Below are positions 1 through 8,995 of a stretch of 33,505 nucleotides of DNA, piece by piece; within the stretch, counting starts at the first letter, position 1, and the number at the start of each line of letters is the position of its first letter. The notes beneath the pieces were generated by a model. That model did not search any database. It saw only the letters and a list, made by a program, of their open reading frames with translations, and had not been told where the DNA came from. Location of the stretch: positions 1-33,505 of the forward strand of contig CANGMZ010000027.1 in assembly GCA_947454715.1 (NCBI GenBank), in the 5' to 3' direction. The translations under genes and the position numbers were made by a program. This stretch comes from Chitinophagaceae bacterium (GTDB lineage Bacteria > Bacteroidota > Bacteroidia > Chitinophagales > Chitinophagaceae).

Positions 1-3000
1 AACAACATTGACAACATACTCAATGTTGCATATACATATACAGGTCCTATTACCGGTACATTTCTAGTGCAGTTGTCTAGCCCAACGGGCATATTCACGA
101 ATGACTTCGTTACCGGAATTATTGGCTCAGGAAGCAGCTCACCAATTGCAGCAACAATCCCTACAGGTACATTAGCAGGGACAGCGTACAAGATAAGAGT
201 AATTAATGCATCTCCAGTAAACACATTCGGTTCAAATAATGGCTCTGCAATAATTGTAAATGGCGTACCTGTGTTACCTGCAATTACAGGTTCGCCAATA
301 GTACCACTAGGAGGCACTGTTACCTGGAGCAATGCAATAACCGGAGGAACGTGGAGCAGCAATAACACAAGTATAGCCAGCGTTAATACAACAACAGGAA
401 CTATAACCGGAACAAATGCAGGCACGACAACTATCACATATACATACACTAACTTTTGTGGATTTACTGGTTATACAACCGACACAATAACTGTTGTACC
501 AATCCCGACCATAACATCTGTAACACCTAATACTGGAAACCAGGGAGCATCCGTAATCATTAACGGCAATAACTTCAACACTACTCCGGCTAATAATAGC
601 GTATATTTTGGAGCTGTAAAAGCAACAATAGTTACGGCGAGCAGCACTGCAATAAGTGTTACCGTCCCCGCAAATGCATCGTTTGCGCCCATATCAGTTA
701 CTGACATAACTACCGGTCTAAGTGGCAATGCACAATACCCTTTTATACCAACTTATGATAACACTGGGTTAATCAATGATTCTGCTAATTTTAAATCTGT
801 TATCAATTTTACAACAGGAGCTACACCTATTGGTGTGAGTATGGCCGACCTTGATGGAGATGGCAAATCAGATATGGTTGTTGTAAACAGTGGACCAAAC
901 AATATTTATGTGTACCACAATATCAGTACATCAGGCATACTGAATGCGTCATCGTATGAAGCACCAATAAGTTACCCTACCGCATTTGGGCCACACTATG
1001 TAAAAATTGCCGATCTTGATGGTGATGGCAAACCCGAAATTATTGTTACCAACACATCTACAAGTGCAAACAAAATATCAATATTCAAAAACCAATCTAC
1101 CCCGGGTTTTATATCATTTGCTGCTAAAGTAGATATTACAGCCAGCATTGCACCAATCGATATTGCAATAGCTGACTTTGACGGGGATGGCAAACCGGAC
1201 ATTGCTGCAATTGTACAAAACTCTAACAAAGTATCGATCTTCCGTAACACCTCAACTCACGGCATAATTTCTGCAACATCGTTTACATATACTACCCAAT
1301 ATACTACAGGTAGCTATCCGTTCAGAATATTTGCGGGTGATTTAGATGGTGATAATAAACCGGATATCGCATTAACAAACTACCTTTCAAACAATATTTC
1401 CATTTACCATAACAGCGCAACTATTGCCAATATCAATGGTACCTCTTTTGCAACAATAACCACAATAACTGCAGGCATATCACCCACAGCAATAGCAGGA
1501 GGAGATATAGATGGTGATGGCAAACCAGACCTGATTGTTACCAATAGTGGAGATAATACTTTCTCTATATTCCGTAACAATAATACAACCTCTGGAATTA
1601 TCTCTTTTGCTGCCGGTAATGCCTACCCTACGGCTTCAGTACCTGAAGACATAGCAATAGCAGATGCCAATGGTGACGGGAAAAACGATATTGCAATAGG
1701 TAATTATTCTTCTTCAAATGTTTCTGTATACTTAAATACAGCAATAGCCGGGACAATCGATGCATCTTCTGTAGCTCCTGCAAAAAGTTTCGCTACAGGA
1801 GCAAATCCTGCGGGAATAGCATGGACAGATATAGACAGTGATGGTAAGGCCGACATTGCAGTGGTAAGTGGTAGCACATCTTCTGTTGGCATACTTAAAA
1901 ATTACCCTTTACCTCGTATTGGGAATATAATCGGAGATAACTCCATTTGTACAGGAACATCAACAACGCTTACCAATGCAGTTACAGGAGGCACATGGAT
2001 AAGTAAGCAGCCAACCATTGCAACAATAAGCAATACAGGCATCGTACATGCCATCACCCCCGGAATTGATACCATTTTGTATTATACAGTAGCACAGGGT
2101 GACACCAATAGTGCAAGCTTCATAATCAACGTTGAGCTGTTCCACACTGTTGCTGCAATAACAGCGACTTCAACGACAATTTGCACCGGCGCACTCGCAT
2201 CACTCGCAGATACAGTAGGTGGTGGCGTTTGGATTAGTCAGAATACTTCAATTGCCAGTGTAGACACTTCAGGATTTGTTACAGGGAATACTGCTGGAAC
2301 TACTACGATTTCTTATTCAATAACCAATAGTTGCGGCACATCGTTTGACACAATCAATATAACAGTTAATGCAGCAGCTAGTTATGTGATAGGCAATATT
2401 GCAGGACCTTCTGCATTATGCACAGGAACATCTGCCACGCTATCAGACACTTCTGCAGGCGGTAGCTGGATAAGTAGCAACATCGCAATAGCAACAATCA
2501 GCACAGCCGGAGTGGTTACGGGTCTTGCTTATGGAAACGCTATCATAACTTACTCATTAACCACCTCTTGCGGTAGCTATCAAGCCATAATGCCAATTAT
2601 AGTTGACTCTATATTAGACGCGACAACGATTAATGGTAGCAATAATGTTTGTCCAGGTGCAACAATAACACTTACTAACGCAGTTGGCACAGGCGGTATC
2701 TGGAGTAGCAATAATAGTAATGCAAGTGTAACAAGTACGGGTATTGTTACCGGGAACACCGCAGGCATGGATACTATTCAATATACCATTTCAAATACAT
2801 GCGGATCATCTACAGGGTTTAAAGAAATAACAATCAACCCGTTACCTGATGCTGGCATTGTTAGCGGACTTGCAACAACATGCCCCGGAGATACAGTGCT
2901 TTTTACAAGCAGCCTGAGTGGCGGAGTGTGGACCTTAACCAATACAAATGCGAGTACGCTAACAAATGGCAAAATAAAAGGCATTACTGCAGGCACTGAC

Positions 3001-4233
3001 ACCGTTGAGTACATAATGAGCAATATCTGCGGTATGGATACGGCAACAAAAACGCTTACTATACTCCCATTGCCCATTGCCGGTATTATATCCGGACTTT
3101 CTGTTATTTGCCCCGGCGCATCAATTACACTAAGAGACACAACAACAGGAGCAATATGGAGTAGTATCAGTGGTAATGTCTCTGTTGCTGACAGTATAGT
3201 AACCGGTATCAACCCTGGCACAGATTCTGTGAAGGTAACAGTAACAAATACATGTGGCACCGCAGTAACCTACAAAAAGATTACCATCAATACGATTACA
3301 CCTGTAGATACTATTGCAGGATTATCAAGTGTATGCACAGGTGCAAGCATAACTTTAACCAATACTACAGACAGTGGCTCATGGAGCAAAACAAATGCTA
3401 AAGCCAATATAAGCATAACTGGAGTCGTTACCGGAGTATCTGCGGGTATTGACACAATCAAGTACACACCAAGAGGCACATGCCCTATGGTAGCAACAAA
3501 ACCAATAACCGTAATAGCTACTCCGTCTGCAGGTACAATTATAAGTGCAGCAAGTGTATGTGTTGGCGATACTATTGTGCTACACGATACAGTAACAGGT
3601 GGCGTATGGAGTAATACCAACCGAAACTCAGTACTCACGGACACCTTACTAACCGGAATAGGTGCTGGAGTAGATACAGTCAAATATACCATTACCAGCC
3701 AGTGTGGATTTACATCTGTAACCAAAAAAATAACAATCAACCCATTACCGTATGCCGATGAGATTACAGGACCAAACAGCTTGTATGTAGGCGATGCTAT
3801 CACACTCAAAGATTCAACTGCAGGTGGCGTTTGGGGAGTTGTTGGCACTAATGCTATTATATCCGCTACAGGAAGAGTTGGCGGGTTAAAACAAGGTGTA
3901 GATACCATAAAATATACCTACACCAATGTGTGCGGTTCATATATAGCCAAACTGCCAATAACTATATTATCATCATCAAATCCGGGAAGCATAGCCAATA
4001 TTGAGCTCTACCCCAACCCGAACACAGGAACGTTCTCAGTGAAACTATCATCCCTGATAAATGAGAACGTCAATGTAGTGATATCAAATAGTGCATATCA
4101 GGTAATCAATGTTTTATCGGTAAATACAAATGTGACAACAGGCATTAATGTTGATTTGGCAGATGGGTTATACTTCTTATCTACTGTTACTGAAAAGGGT
4201 TGGTATACTGTAAAGTTTATTATTGTTAAATAA
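1..4233 (+). CDS. Giant T9SS-sorted surface protein, 5'-truncated (Ig-like, IPT/TIG, FG-GAP propeller, nine Ig repeats)
   Basis: The frame is open from base 1, so the true start lies before the window; the GTG at 67 is internal. About 1,410 residues are visible. In order: the end of a beta-sandwich domain, one Ig-like (Big_2-type) unit, an IPT/TIG domain (about residues 165-250), seven FG-GAP/VCBS repeats with DxDGDGxxD calcium loops (ADLDGDGKSD, ADLDGDGKPE, GDIDGDGKPD and others, about 270-630) that should form a seven-bladed propeller, nine tandem Ig-like repeats of about 76 residues, and a C-terminal Por sorting domain beginning at ELYPNPNTGTFSV. Known for these families: such proteins are exported by T9SS and anchored or released at the surface as adhesins or matrix proteins. 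The ligand cannot be read from sequence. It ends just before the next gene on the same strand. Confidence 0.9.
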   Translation, partial: NNIDNILNVAYTYTGPITGTFLVQLSSPTGIFTNDFVTGIIGSGSSSPIAATIPTGTLAGTAYKIRVINASPVNTFGSNNGSAIIVNGVPVLPAITGSPIVPLGGTVTWSNAITGGTWSSNNTSIASVNTTTGTITGTNAGTTTITYTYTNFCGFTGYTTDTITVVPIPTITSVTPNTGNQGASVIINGNNFNTTPANNSVYFGAVKATIVTASSTAISVTVPANASFAPISVTDITTGLSGNAQYPFIPTYDNTGLINDSANFKSVINFTTGATPIGVSMADLDGDGKSDMVVVNSGPNNIYVYHNISTSGILNASSYEAPISYPTAFGPHYVKIADLDGDGKPEIIVTNTSTSANKISIFKNQSTPGFISFAAKVDITASIAPIDIAIADFDGDGKPDIAAIVQNSNKVSIFRNTSTHGIISATSFTYTTQYTTGSYPFRIFAGDLDGDNKPDIALTNYLSNNISIYHNSATIANINGTSFATITTITAGISPTAIAGGDIDGDGKPDLIVTNSGDNTFSIFRNNNTTSGIISFAAGNAYPTASVPEDIAIADANGDGKNDIAIGNYSSSNVSVYLNTAIAGTIDASSVAPAKSFATGANPAGIAWTDIDSDGKADIAVVSGSTSSVGILKNYPLPRIGNIIGDNSICTGTSTTLTNAVTGGTWISKQPTIATISNTGIVHAITPGIDTILYYTVAQGDTNSASFIINVELFHTVAAITATSTTICTGALASLADTVGGGVWISQNTSIASVDTSGFVTGNTAGTTTISYSITNSCGTSFDTINITVNAAASYVIGNIAGPSALCTGTSATLSDTSAGGSWISSNIAIATISTAGVVTGLAYGNAIITYSLTTSCGSYQAIMPIIVDSILDATTINGSNNVCPGATITLTNAVGTGGIWSSNNSNASVTSTGIVTGNTAGMDTIQYTISNTCGSSTGFKEITINPLPDAGIVSGLATTCPGDTVLFTSSLSGGVWTLTNTNASTLTNGKIKGITAGTDTVEYIMSNICGMDTATKTLTILPLPIAGIISGLSVICPGASITLRDTTTGAIWSSISGNVSVADSIVTGINPGTDSVKVTVTNTCGTAVTYKKITINTITPVDTIAGLSSVCTGASITLTNTTDSGSWSKTNAKANISITGVVTGVSAGIDTIKYTPRGTCPMVATKPITVIATPSAGTIISAASVCVGDTIVLHDTVTGGVWSNTNRNSVLTDTLLTGIGAGVDTVKYTITSQCGFTSVTKKITINPLPYADEITGPNSLYVGDAITLKDSTAGGVWGVVGTNAIISATGRVGGLKQGVDTIKYTYTNVCGSYIAKLPITILSSSNPGSIANIELYPNPNTGTFSVKLSSLINENVNVVISNSAYQVINVLSVNTNVTTGINVDLADGLYFLSTVTEKGWYTVKFIIVK
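1912..3972 (+). repeat. Nine tandem Ig-like repeats (about 229 bp / 76 aa each) inside the giant surface protein
   Basis: Each unit has the pattern IxG....CxGxxxTLT....GGxWSS.N...A.VTxTGxVTGxxAGxDTIxYTxxNxCGT followed by a linker such as INPLP. The family resembles Big_2/PKD-like modules of Bacteroidota adhesins. Units 2-8 have two cysteines each; unit 1 keeps only the first and unit 9 only the second. Divergence between units is moderate, so this is an old protein-level array rather than a recent DNA duplication. Confidence 0.85.
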
Positions 4234-4240
4234 AGCATTT

Positions 4241-4672
4241 ATGAAGACAATTCCTGTTATTGTGCAGCACACGTTTAATGCACCGGCAAGTAAAGTATGG
4301 GCTGCACTAACACATAAAAAACAGATAAAAGAATGGTATTTTGATATACCTGATTTCCTTGCTGAATATGGTGCAACATTTAATTTTTATGGTGATGCCA
4401 CGCACAAACACCACCTGCATCACTGCAAAATCACAGATATTGTTGTAGAAGAAAAACTGAGTTACAGTTGGAAGTACGAGGGTGTTTTTGGCGAGTCACA
4501 TGTAACCTTCGAACTTTTTAGAGAAGACGACAAAACAAGACTCCGACTCACGCATGAAGGTCTTGAGTCATTCCCCGCAGACAGGAACGACCTGTCAAGA
4601 GCTAATTTCGAAAAAGGATGGGATACAATCATCAACACTAATCTTAAAGCCTACTTAGAAAAAGAAGATTAG
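4241..4672 (+). CDS. SRPBCC / AHSA1-family protein
   Basis: 143 residues from the ATG at 4241. A start at 4223 is possible but lies inside the previous gene, and MKTIPVIVQHTFNAPASKVW is the normal beginning of the fold. Features of the family are seen: an initial beta-strand, APASKVWAALT helix, WYFDIPDF, central strands ending in LSYSWKYEG, TRLRLTHEGLE and a long C-terminal helix with GWDTIINTNLKAYL. Members are small cytoplasmic helix-grip proteins with a hydrophobic pocket (Aha1 C-domain-like); the ligand is unknown. The gap to the preceding gene is 7 bp, so they may share a transcript, but no functional link is evident. The gene converges on the LytTR regulator, with only 21 bp between them and no clear terminator. 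Confidence 0.85.
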   Translation: MKTIPVIVQHTFNAPASKVWAALTHKKQIKEWYFDIPDFLAEYGATFNFYGDATHKHHLHHCKITDIVVEEKLSYSWKYEGVFGESHVTFELFREDDKTRLRLTHEGLESFPADRNDLSRANFEKGWDTIINTNLKAYLEKED

Positions 4673-4693
4673 ACGACATACCCTATCAAAACA

Positions 4694-5449
4694 TTAATTA
4701 TCTAACCACTTTTTAAAATCATTTACTCTATCCCTGCTTACAATTCGGGAGTCACCTTCCAGTTGTTTTGATATAATTGCTAACCTCCCGTTTATATGGG
4801 TTTGCACTTTTTCAATCGCACCTATGTTGATGATTATACCTCTGTTTGTTCTAAAAAAGTCTTTAGGAGAAAGTAGAACTTCAAGTTGGTCGAGAGTGTA
4901 TTCTACTAGATAACGATCTGCACTCTTCGTAACCAAGTAAGATAAACTCTCTCTTGTCTCAAAAAACAGGATATCTGTCACATTTATATAATCCAAATTC
5001 TGACCTATCTTAACCAAAAAGCGGCTTTTATAATTTGTATTCATTTGCTGATAAGCCAATTTAATGCTATCAGTAAGTTGATTGTTGATAACATTCTTAT
5101 GCTGCTTATATTTTTCAATAGCAAATGATAGATCACTTACTGAAATTGGCTTCAACAGATAGTCAATACTATTTTGTTTAAATGCACGGATAGCATAATT
5201 ATCAAATGCAGTAGTAAATATGACTGGTATTGTTATGCTTGTTTTTTGAAAAACTTCAAACCCATTCCCATCTGCAAGGTGTATGTCTAAAAAAAGCAAA
5301 TCAGCTTGCAGACCATTTTCAAATGCAGCAACCGTGGCTTTTACTGTATCGAAATTGGCTATAACCTCAATAGCAGCATCAATCTTTTGTAACAAAAGAT
5401 GTAAATGATCGGCTGATAAACGTTCATCTTCTATGATAACTACTTTCAT
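4694..5449 (-). CDS. LytTR-family response regulator
   Basis: 251 residues. The N-terminal receiver domain shows the acidic pair at E7/D8, phospho-acceptor D55 in LLFLDIHLADGNG, T80 and K100 in DYLLKPIS. The C-terminal LytTR DNA-binding domain covers about residues 140-250, with FLVKIGQNLDYINVTDI, FFRTNRGIIINI and a final SRDRVNDFKKWL. Its ATG overlaps the stop of the kinase gene upstream by 4 bp (ATGA), which implies translational coupling and a cognate pair. Known for the family: LytTR regulators bind short direct repeats upstream of target genes. The likely targets here (inference) include its own operon. The stop lies 21 bp from a convergent gene. Confidence 0.93.
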   Translation of the reverse strand: MKVVIIEDERLSADHLHLLLQKIDAAIEVIANFDTVKATVAAFENGLQADLLFLDIHLADGNGFEVFQKTSITIPVIFTTAFDNYAIRAFKQNSIDYLLKPISVSDLSFAIEKYKQHKNVINNQLTDSIKLAYQQMNTNYKSRFLVKIGQNLDYINVTDILFFETRESLSYLVTKSADRYLVEYTLDQLEVLLSPKDFFRTNRGIIINIGAIEKVQTHINGRLAIISKQLEGDSRIVSRDRVNDFKKWLDN

Positions 5450-6459
5450 TTTTTTAGTATTAAGGGCAACACAACTCTGAATATCTGACCATCGTTGAAG
5501 ATAATCACATCTTCGTTGGTATAAAATAAAAACCGCTGCCTGATGTTTTTCAAACCGGTTTGTGTACTAGCTACACAATCTGACCTGTTTTGTATTGAAT
5601 TTTCTACAACTAGACTATTAGCACTTGTATAGACTGATACTATCAGTGGCTGTGCTTGTGATATCTCATTATGCTGTATTGTATTCTCAATAAGAATCTG
5701 TAAACACATTGGAGGAATAAACGCACCTTTCAATTCATTGTCAATATTGAAATTAAAATTTATTCCACCTTCAAATTTAATCTTCAACAAATAGATATAG
5801 TGATTCAAAAAAATCAATTCTTCACTCAATACAACTAATTCCGCTGTTTTATTATCGAGCAAATAACGATAAACTTTAGATAGTTCATTAATAAATGATA
5901 CAGCTTTGTCCTGATCTATGTAAACCAGTGAAGAAAGCACACTGAGATTGTTGAATAAAAAATGTGGATTGATTTGATTTTTAAGATGTAGTAATTGAGC
6001 ATTAATCTGCTCTGTTTTAAGTTGTTCTATCTGTATAATACTATCTCTCCAAGCTTTAAAAAACTGACTACCAATTTCAATTACTAAAACAATAAAAGCA
6101 ATAAGTATACCCGGAATTAATAAAGGATCAACACTATTTTGCGGAGGATGGTCATTTTTATCAATAAATAAATGAGCTAAGGATATTAAAGAAGTCAATG
6201 CAGATAATGTGAATGCTAAAGAAATAGCTAATTGAATAAACAATCTTTTAATTGCACAATTTAGCCAAGGCATTTTATTATTGAGTAACTTATCAATTTG
6301 CAAATTCCCTCCCCATATAACAATCGTGACAATAACTATTGCTGCAATATCAAAGTATACACTATGCTGAGGCGTGTCAACAGCAAGGAATCGAAACCCT
6401 AATGCTATTGTTACACCAAGTGCAACCATAAATAAAAATCTGTAGACCCAGCTGAGCAT
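5446..6459 (-). CDS. LytS/YehU-type sensor histidine kinase
   Basis: 337 residues. Four hydrophobic segments fill the N-terminal part (about 8-25, 36-50, 72-98, 112-130), followed by a short coiled linker and a His_kinase (PF06580-type) domain with the phospho-acceptor H166 in NQINPHFLFNNL. The ATPase domain has the N-box LIENTIQHN and a small G-box TGLKNIRQRF. No extracytoplasmic sensor domain is visible; the loops are short, so the stimulus probably acts in the membrane or through a partner. It starts 4 bp after the receptor-like gene's stop and overlaps the LytTR regulator by 4 bp, so the three look co-transcribed. Confidence 0.93.
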   Translation of the reverse strand: MLSWVYRFLFMVALGVTIALGFRFLAVDTPQHSVYFDIAAIVIVTIVIWGGNLQIDKLLNNKMPWLNCAIKRLFIQLAISLAFTLSALTSLISLAHLFIDKNDHPPQNSVDPLLIPGILIAFIVLVIEIGSQFFKAWRDSIIQIEQLKTEQINAQLLHLKNQINPHFLFNNLSVLSSLVYIDQDKAVSFINELSKVYRYLLDNKTAELVVLSEELIFLNHYIYLLKIKFEGGINFNFNIDNELKGAFIPPMCLQILIENTIQHNEISQAQPLIVSVYTSANSLVVENSIQNRSDCVASTQTGLKNIRQRFLFYTNEDVIIFNDGQIFRVVLPLILKK

Positions 6460-6463
6460 GATA

Positions 6464-6952
6464 CTAAAATTGTAATTTATAGATAAAATTCGGGAAGAAG
6501 CCCAACTGGTATGTTGTCATTATAGTTCGGCTACCATTATCATAGTTTTGAGAAAACATATTTTTATGGTTCGTGAGGTTTTGAATATCTAAAGAAAAAG
6601 ATTGCGACACTTTTTTCTTATAACTATTTAATACAAAACCTATCTTGAAGTCAAATCTAAAATAGCTAGCGTATTGACTAGAATATGCATATTCATCACT
6701 TTTTAATTGAGTCATTCCGGTTCTTTGAGAAGTAATAAGATCAATAGGTGTATAATATCTTCCTCCTGCATTAGTGATTTTAAAGTCTGTAGAAATCTTA
6801 TTCCGTTTAGCATCGCCTACTTTAAACTCCTTACCAAACAATATATTATACACATACTTGCCATTAAATGCAGTGTTATGCTCTGCCCCATTCATTACTC
6901 CCTTTATATTTTGACTCATAAAGCGATGCTGTAAACAATCCATAATAACCAC
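6464..6952 (-). pseudogene. Out-of-frame C-terminal piece of the TonB-dependent receptor
   Basis: The reading frame encodes the last strands of the receptor barrel: EHNTAFNGKYVYNILFGKEF, a YTPIDLITS segment, FDFKIGFVLN and a final aromatic C-terminus (FFPNFIYKLQF), typical of outer-membrane barrels. It has no signal peptide of its own. The first about 20 codons overlap the upstream part in another frame and are not real receptor sequence. Removing one G from the four-G run at 6886-6889 (minus strand) joins the two parts as ...NEWAEHNTAFNGKY..., which reads as a continuous barrel. The true piece is therefore about 6464-6889. Either the gene is disrupted or the base is a sequencing or assembly error. 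Confidence 0.8.
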
Positions 6953-8858
6953 GACTAAAGAACTTCTCGAGTGTAAATTCTATACCGTAGTTAGTGCCTG
7001 TACCGTTATTTTTAAGATTACTTTCCAAATCAGGTTTAAAACTGGCACCTGTGTTTAATATTGAATAAGTGCTCGAAAAAGAGTCAACAGGGACGTTGAA
7101 AAGATATTGATAATAAGCCTCCACCTTTATTCGCCAGTCTTTAAGAGGTTGCACATCATAGCCCAAAACTATATGATGACTCTTGGTTAAGCCCAGATCC
7201 TTATTACTACCCGCATAAGTACCATTTGCATTACGAACATCATTATAGTACATATTTATCGGCTGCATTTGTGAGTGTAAGCCATAACCAAAGCTCAGTG
7301 AACTCTTACCGTTCAGATCATATTTCATTCCTAATCTTGGCTCCACTGAAAATGAATTATTATTAAGAAATAATTTTTGACTATGTATGCCGGCATTCAA
7401 AACAAGTTTTTCTGTGACATTGTATTTTATATGGGTATATGCCTGAGCAAGATTGGTATAGCTGTTATTGTCCCATATTTGTTGCCAATCAGGTATATTT
7501 CTTCTGGTTCGGTAATATAAATCTAAATTCATCAATTCATCCTGCACCCCAATTTTGAAAAACAACCTTGAATTGATTTTAACATTATAGCTCGTCATAA
7601 ATTCATAAGCTGCCTTTATAACTTGCTCTTCTTCTGTATTTCTACTCGTATTTGAAGAATCTATCGTTGATTGTGTTTGTTCATTTTTTGCACAATTAAC
7701 ACCAATAGACGAACTGAAATTTGATCTACTATTGATGATCTTTACATGCTTTAAGCCAACAATGCCGATTTGGCTGCTGAGTGCTGTATTATCTTGAGTA
7801 GAATAAAGAGAACCTGATTTTCCTCCATCAATTGTAATGCTACTGGTTGCAAGAATACCGAATAGTGTAAACGTACCGTATTTAGTATTACCACTGTTTA
7901 TTTTAAAAGATAAATCCTGGTATGATGGTGTAGATGGTGTACCAATATTGATACCCATAGCTTGTGCCAAACCTGCTAAAGAATAACGATAACCTACAAG
8001 GTATGATGAACCATTACCCTTCTTGATGGGGCCTTCGGTCATAGCCTCAATACCTGTAATCAATCCGAATTGCACTGTCTGCTCTCTTTTTTCAGTATTC
8101 CCGCTTCTGAAACCCAAATCAAAAACACCTGCAATTGCATTACCATATTCTGCTGGAAATGCTGAAGTGAAGAAGTCTGAGCTTTTAAGCATGTTTGTAT
8201 TTAATGCACTTACCGCACCACCTGTGGTACCAACAGAAGCGAAGTGATTGGGATTTGTAACATCCATGCCATCTATGCGCCACAAGACACCAATTGGGGA
8301 ATTACCTCTGATAACAATGTCATTTCTGGAATCGTCAGGGGTACTAACACCTGCAAAATTAGCGACAAGTCTTGCCGGGTCACTACGGCCACCGGCATAT
8401 CTGTTTACCTCTTCCATAGAAAAAGTGCGCGCACTGACTGTAGCTAATTTATTGATAGAATTACCTTTGTTAGACCCGGTAATAACAACGTCTTTCAATC
8501 GTTTAAATTGCTCCTCCATATTTACGTCTAAGATGATTTCCTTACCGGATGTTACAATAACATTGGAAACGGTCACATCTTTATAACCTGAATAAACGAA
8601 TTTCAGCTCATACCTGCCGGGGGCGACATTTGCCAGCGTGTACTTCCCATTTGTATCCGAATGTACCTTGCTAATTGTTGTATCATTTACTACCTGAACC
8701 AACACATTACTCAATGCTACTTGCGATAGTTTATCAATGACTACTCCTCGAACATTTTGTCTATTACTCTGAGCCAATAACCCTTGGTTCGACATCAACA
8801 ACACAACAATTAAATAGCAACTCCAACTTATTATTCTAAACATACACGCAACATACAT
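6876..8858 (-). CDS. TonB-dependent outer-membrane receptor, main part (frameshifted before the C-terminus)
   Basis: 660 residues, ending prematurely in ...SNEWGRA. The start may be the ATG at 8858 or 8843; both give a signal peptide ending at LLAQ. A CarboxypepD_reg-like domain follows (about 32-115: VRGVVIDKLSQVALSNVLVQ), then a plug domain (about 140-250: ARLVANFAGVSTPDDSRND, IVIRGNSPIGVLWRIDG, AFPAEYGNAIAGVFDLG) and a beta-barrel. With the out-of-frame piece at 6464-6889 the full protein would be about 796 residues, normal for the family. No SusD partner, FecR or anti-sigma gene adjoins it; a LytS/LytTR pair follows after 4 bp. The substrate is unknown. Without the last strands the barrel would not be expected to assemble. 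Confidence 0.88.
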   Translation of the reverse strand: MYVACMFRIISWSCYLIVVLLMSNQGLLAQSNRQNVRGVVIDKLSQVALSNVLVQVVNDTTISKVHSDTNGKYTLANVAPGRYELKFVYSGYKDVTVSNVIVTSGKEIILDVNMEEQFKRLKDVVITGSNKGNSINKLATVSARTFSMEEVNRYAGGRSDPARLVANFAGVSTPDDSRNDIVIRGNSPIGVLWRIDGMDVTNPNHFASVGTTGGAVSALNTNMLKSSDFFTSAFPAEYGNAIAGVFDLGFRSGNTEKREQTVQFGLITGIEAMTEGPIKKGNGSSYLVGYRYSLAGLAQAMGINIGTPSTPSYQDLSFKINSGNTKYGTFTLFGILATSSITIDGGKSGSLYSTQDNTALSSQIGIVGLKHVKIINSRSNFSSSIGVNCAKNEQTQSTIDSSNTSRNTEEEQVIKAAYEFMTSYNVKINSRLFFKIGVQDELMNLDLYYRTRRNIPDWQQIWDNNSYTNLAQAYTHIKYNVTEKLVLNAGIHSQKLFLNNNSFSVEPRLGMKYDLNGKSSLSFGYGLHSQMQPINMYYNDVRNANGTYAGSNKDLGLTKSHHIVLGYDVQPLKDWRIKVEAYYQYLFNVPVDSFSSTYSILNTGASFKPDLESNLKNNGTGTNYGIEFTLEKFFSRGYYGLFTASLYESKYKGSNEWGRA

Positions 8859-8939
8859 CGCCTAAAAAACAACCAAGTAGTAGAAGTAGTTGACCTGTAG
8901 AAAAAAAGGGTTGAATTGTAAATGCTACCGTAAACAAAT

Positions 8940-8964
8940 CAGCCCCTGCAAAATGCAGAGGCTG
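8940..8964 (-). terminator. Hairpin terminator after the OmpA-family gene
   Basis: A 10-bp stem with one mismatch (CAGCC.CTGC against GCAG.GGCTG) around an ATTTT loop is followed on the minus strand by a T-rich tail (ATTTGTTT). It lies 31 bp past the OmpA gene's stop and separates that gene from the downstream receptor operon. Confidence 0.7.
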
Positions 8965-8995
8965 ACAACTATTGTAACTTAAGAATTAAAGAAGA

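Noticed and set aside
2778-3908. Long reading frames on the minus strand inside the giant surface gene
   Set aside because: They are opposite-strand shadows of repetitive Thr/Ser/Val-rich coding sequence; their products have no domain, and the plus-strand frame is clearly coding.
6876-6952. Programmed ribosomal frameshift in the receptor gene
   Set aside because: Restoring the frame needs a +1 shift at TGG-GGC; there is no slippery heptamer, stop-codon context or stimulatory hairpin to support it. Mutation or sequence error is simpler.
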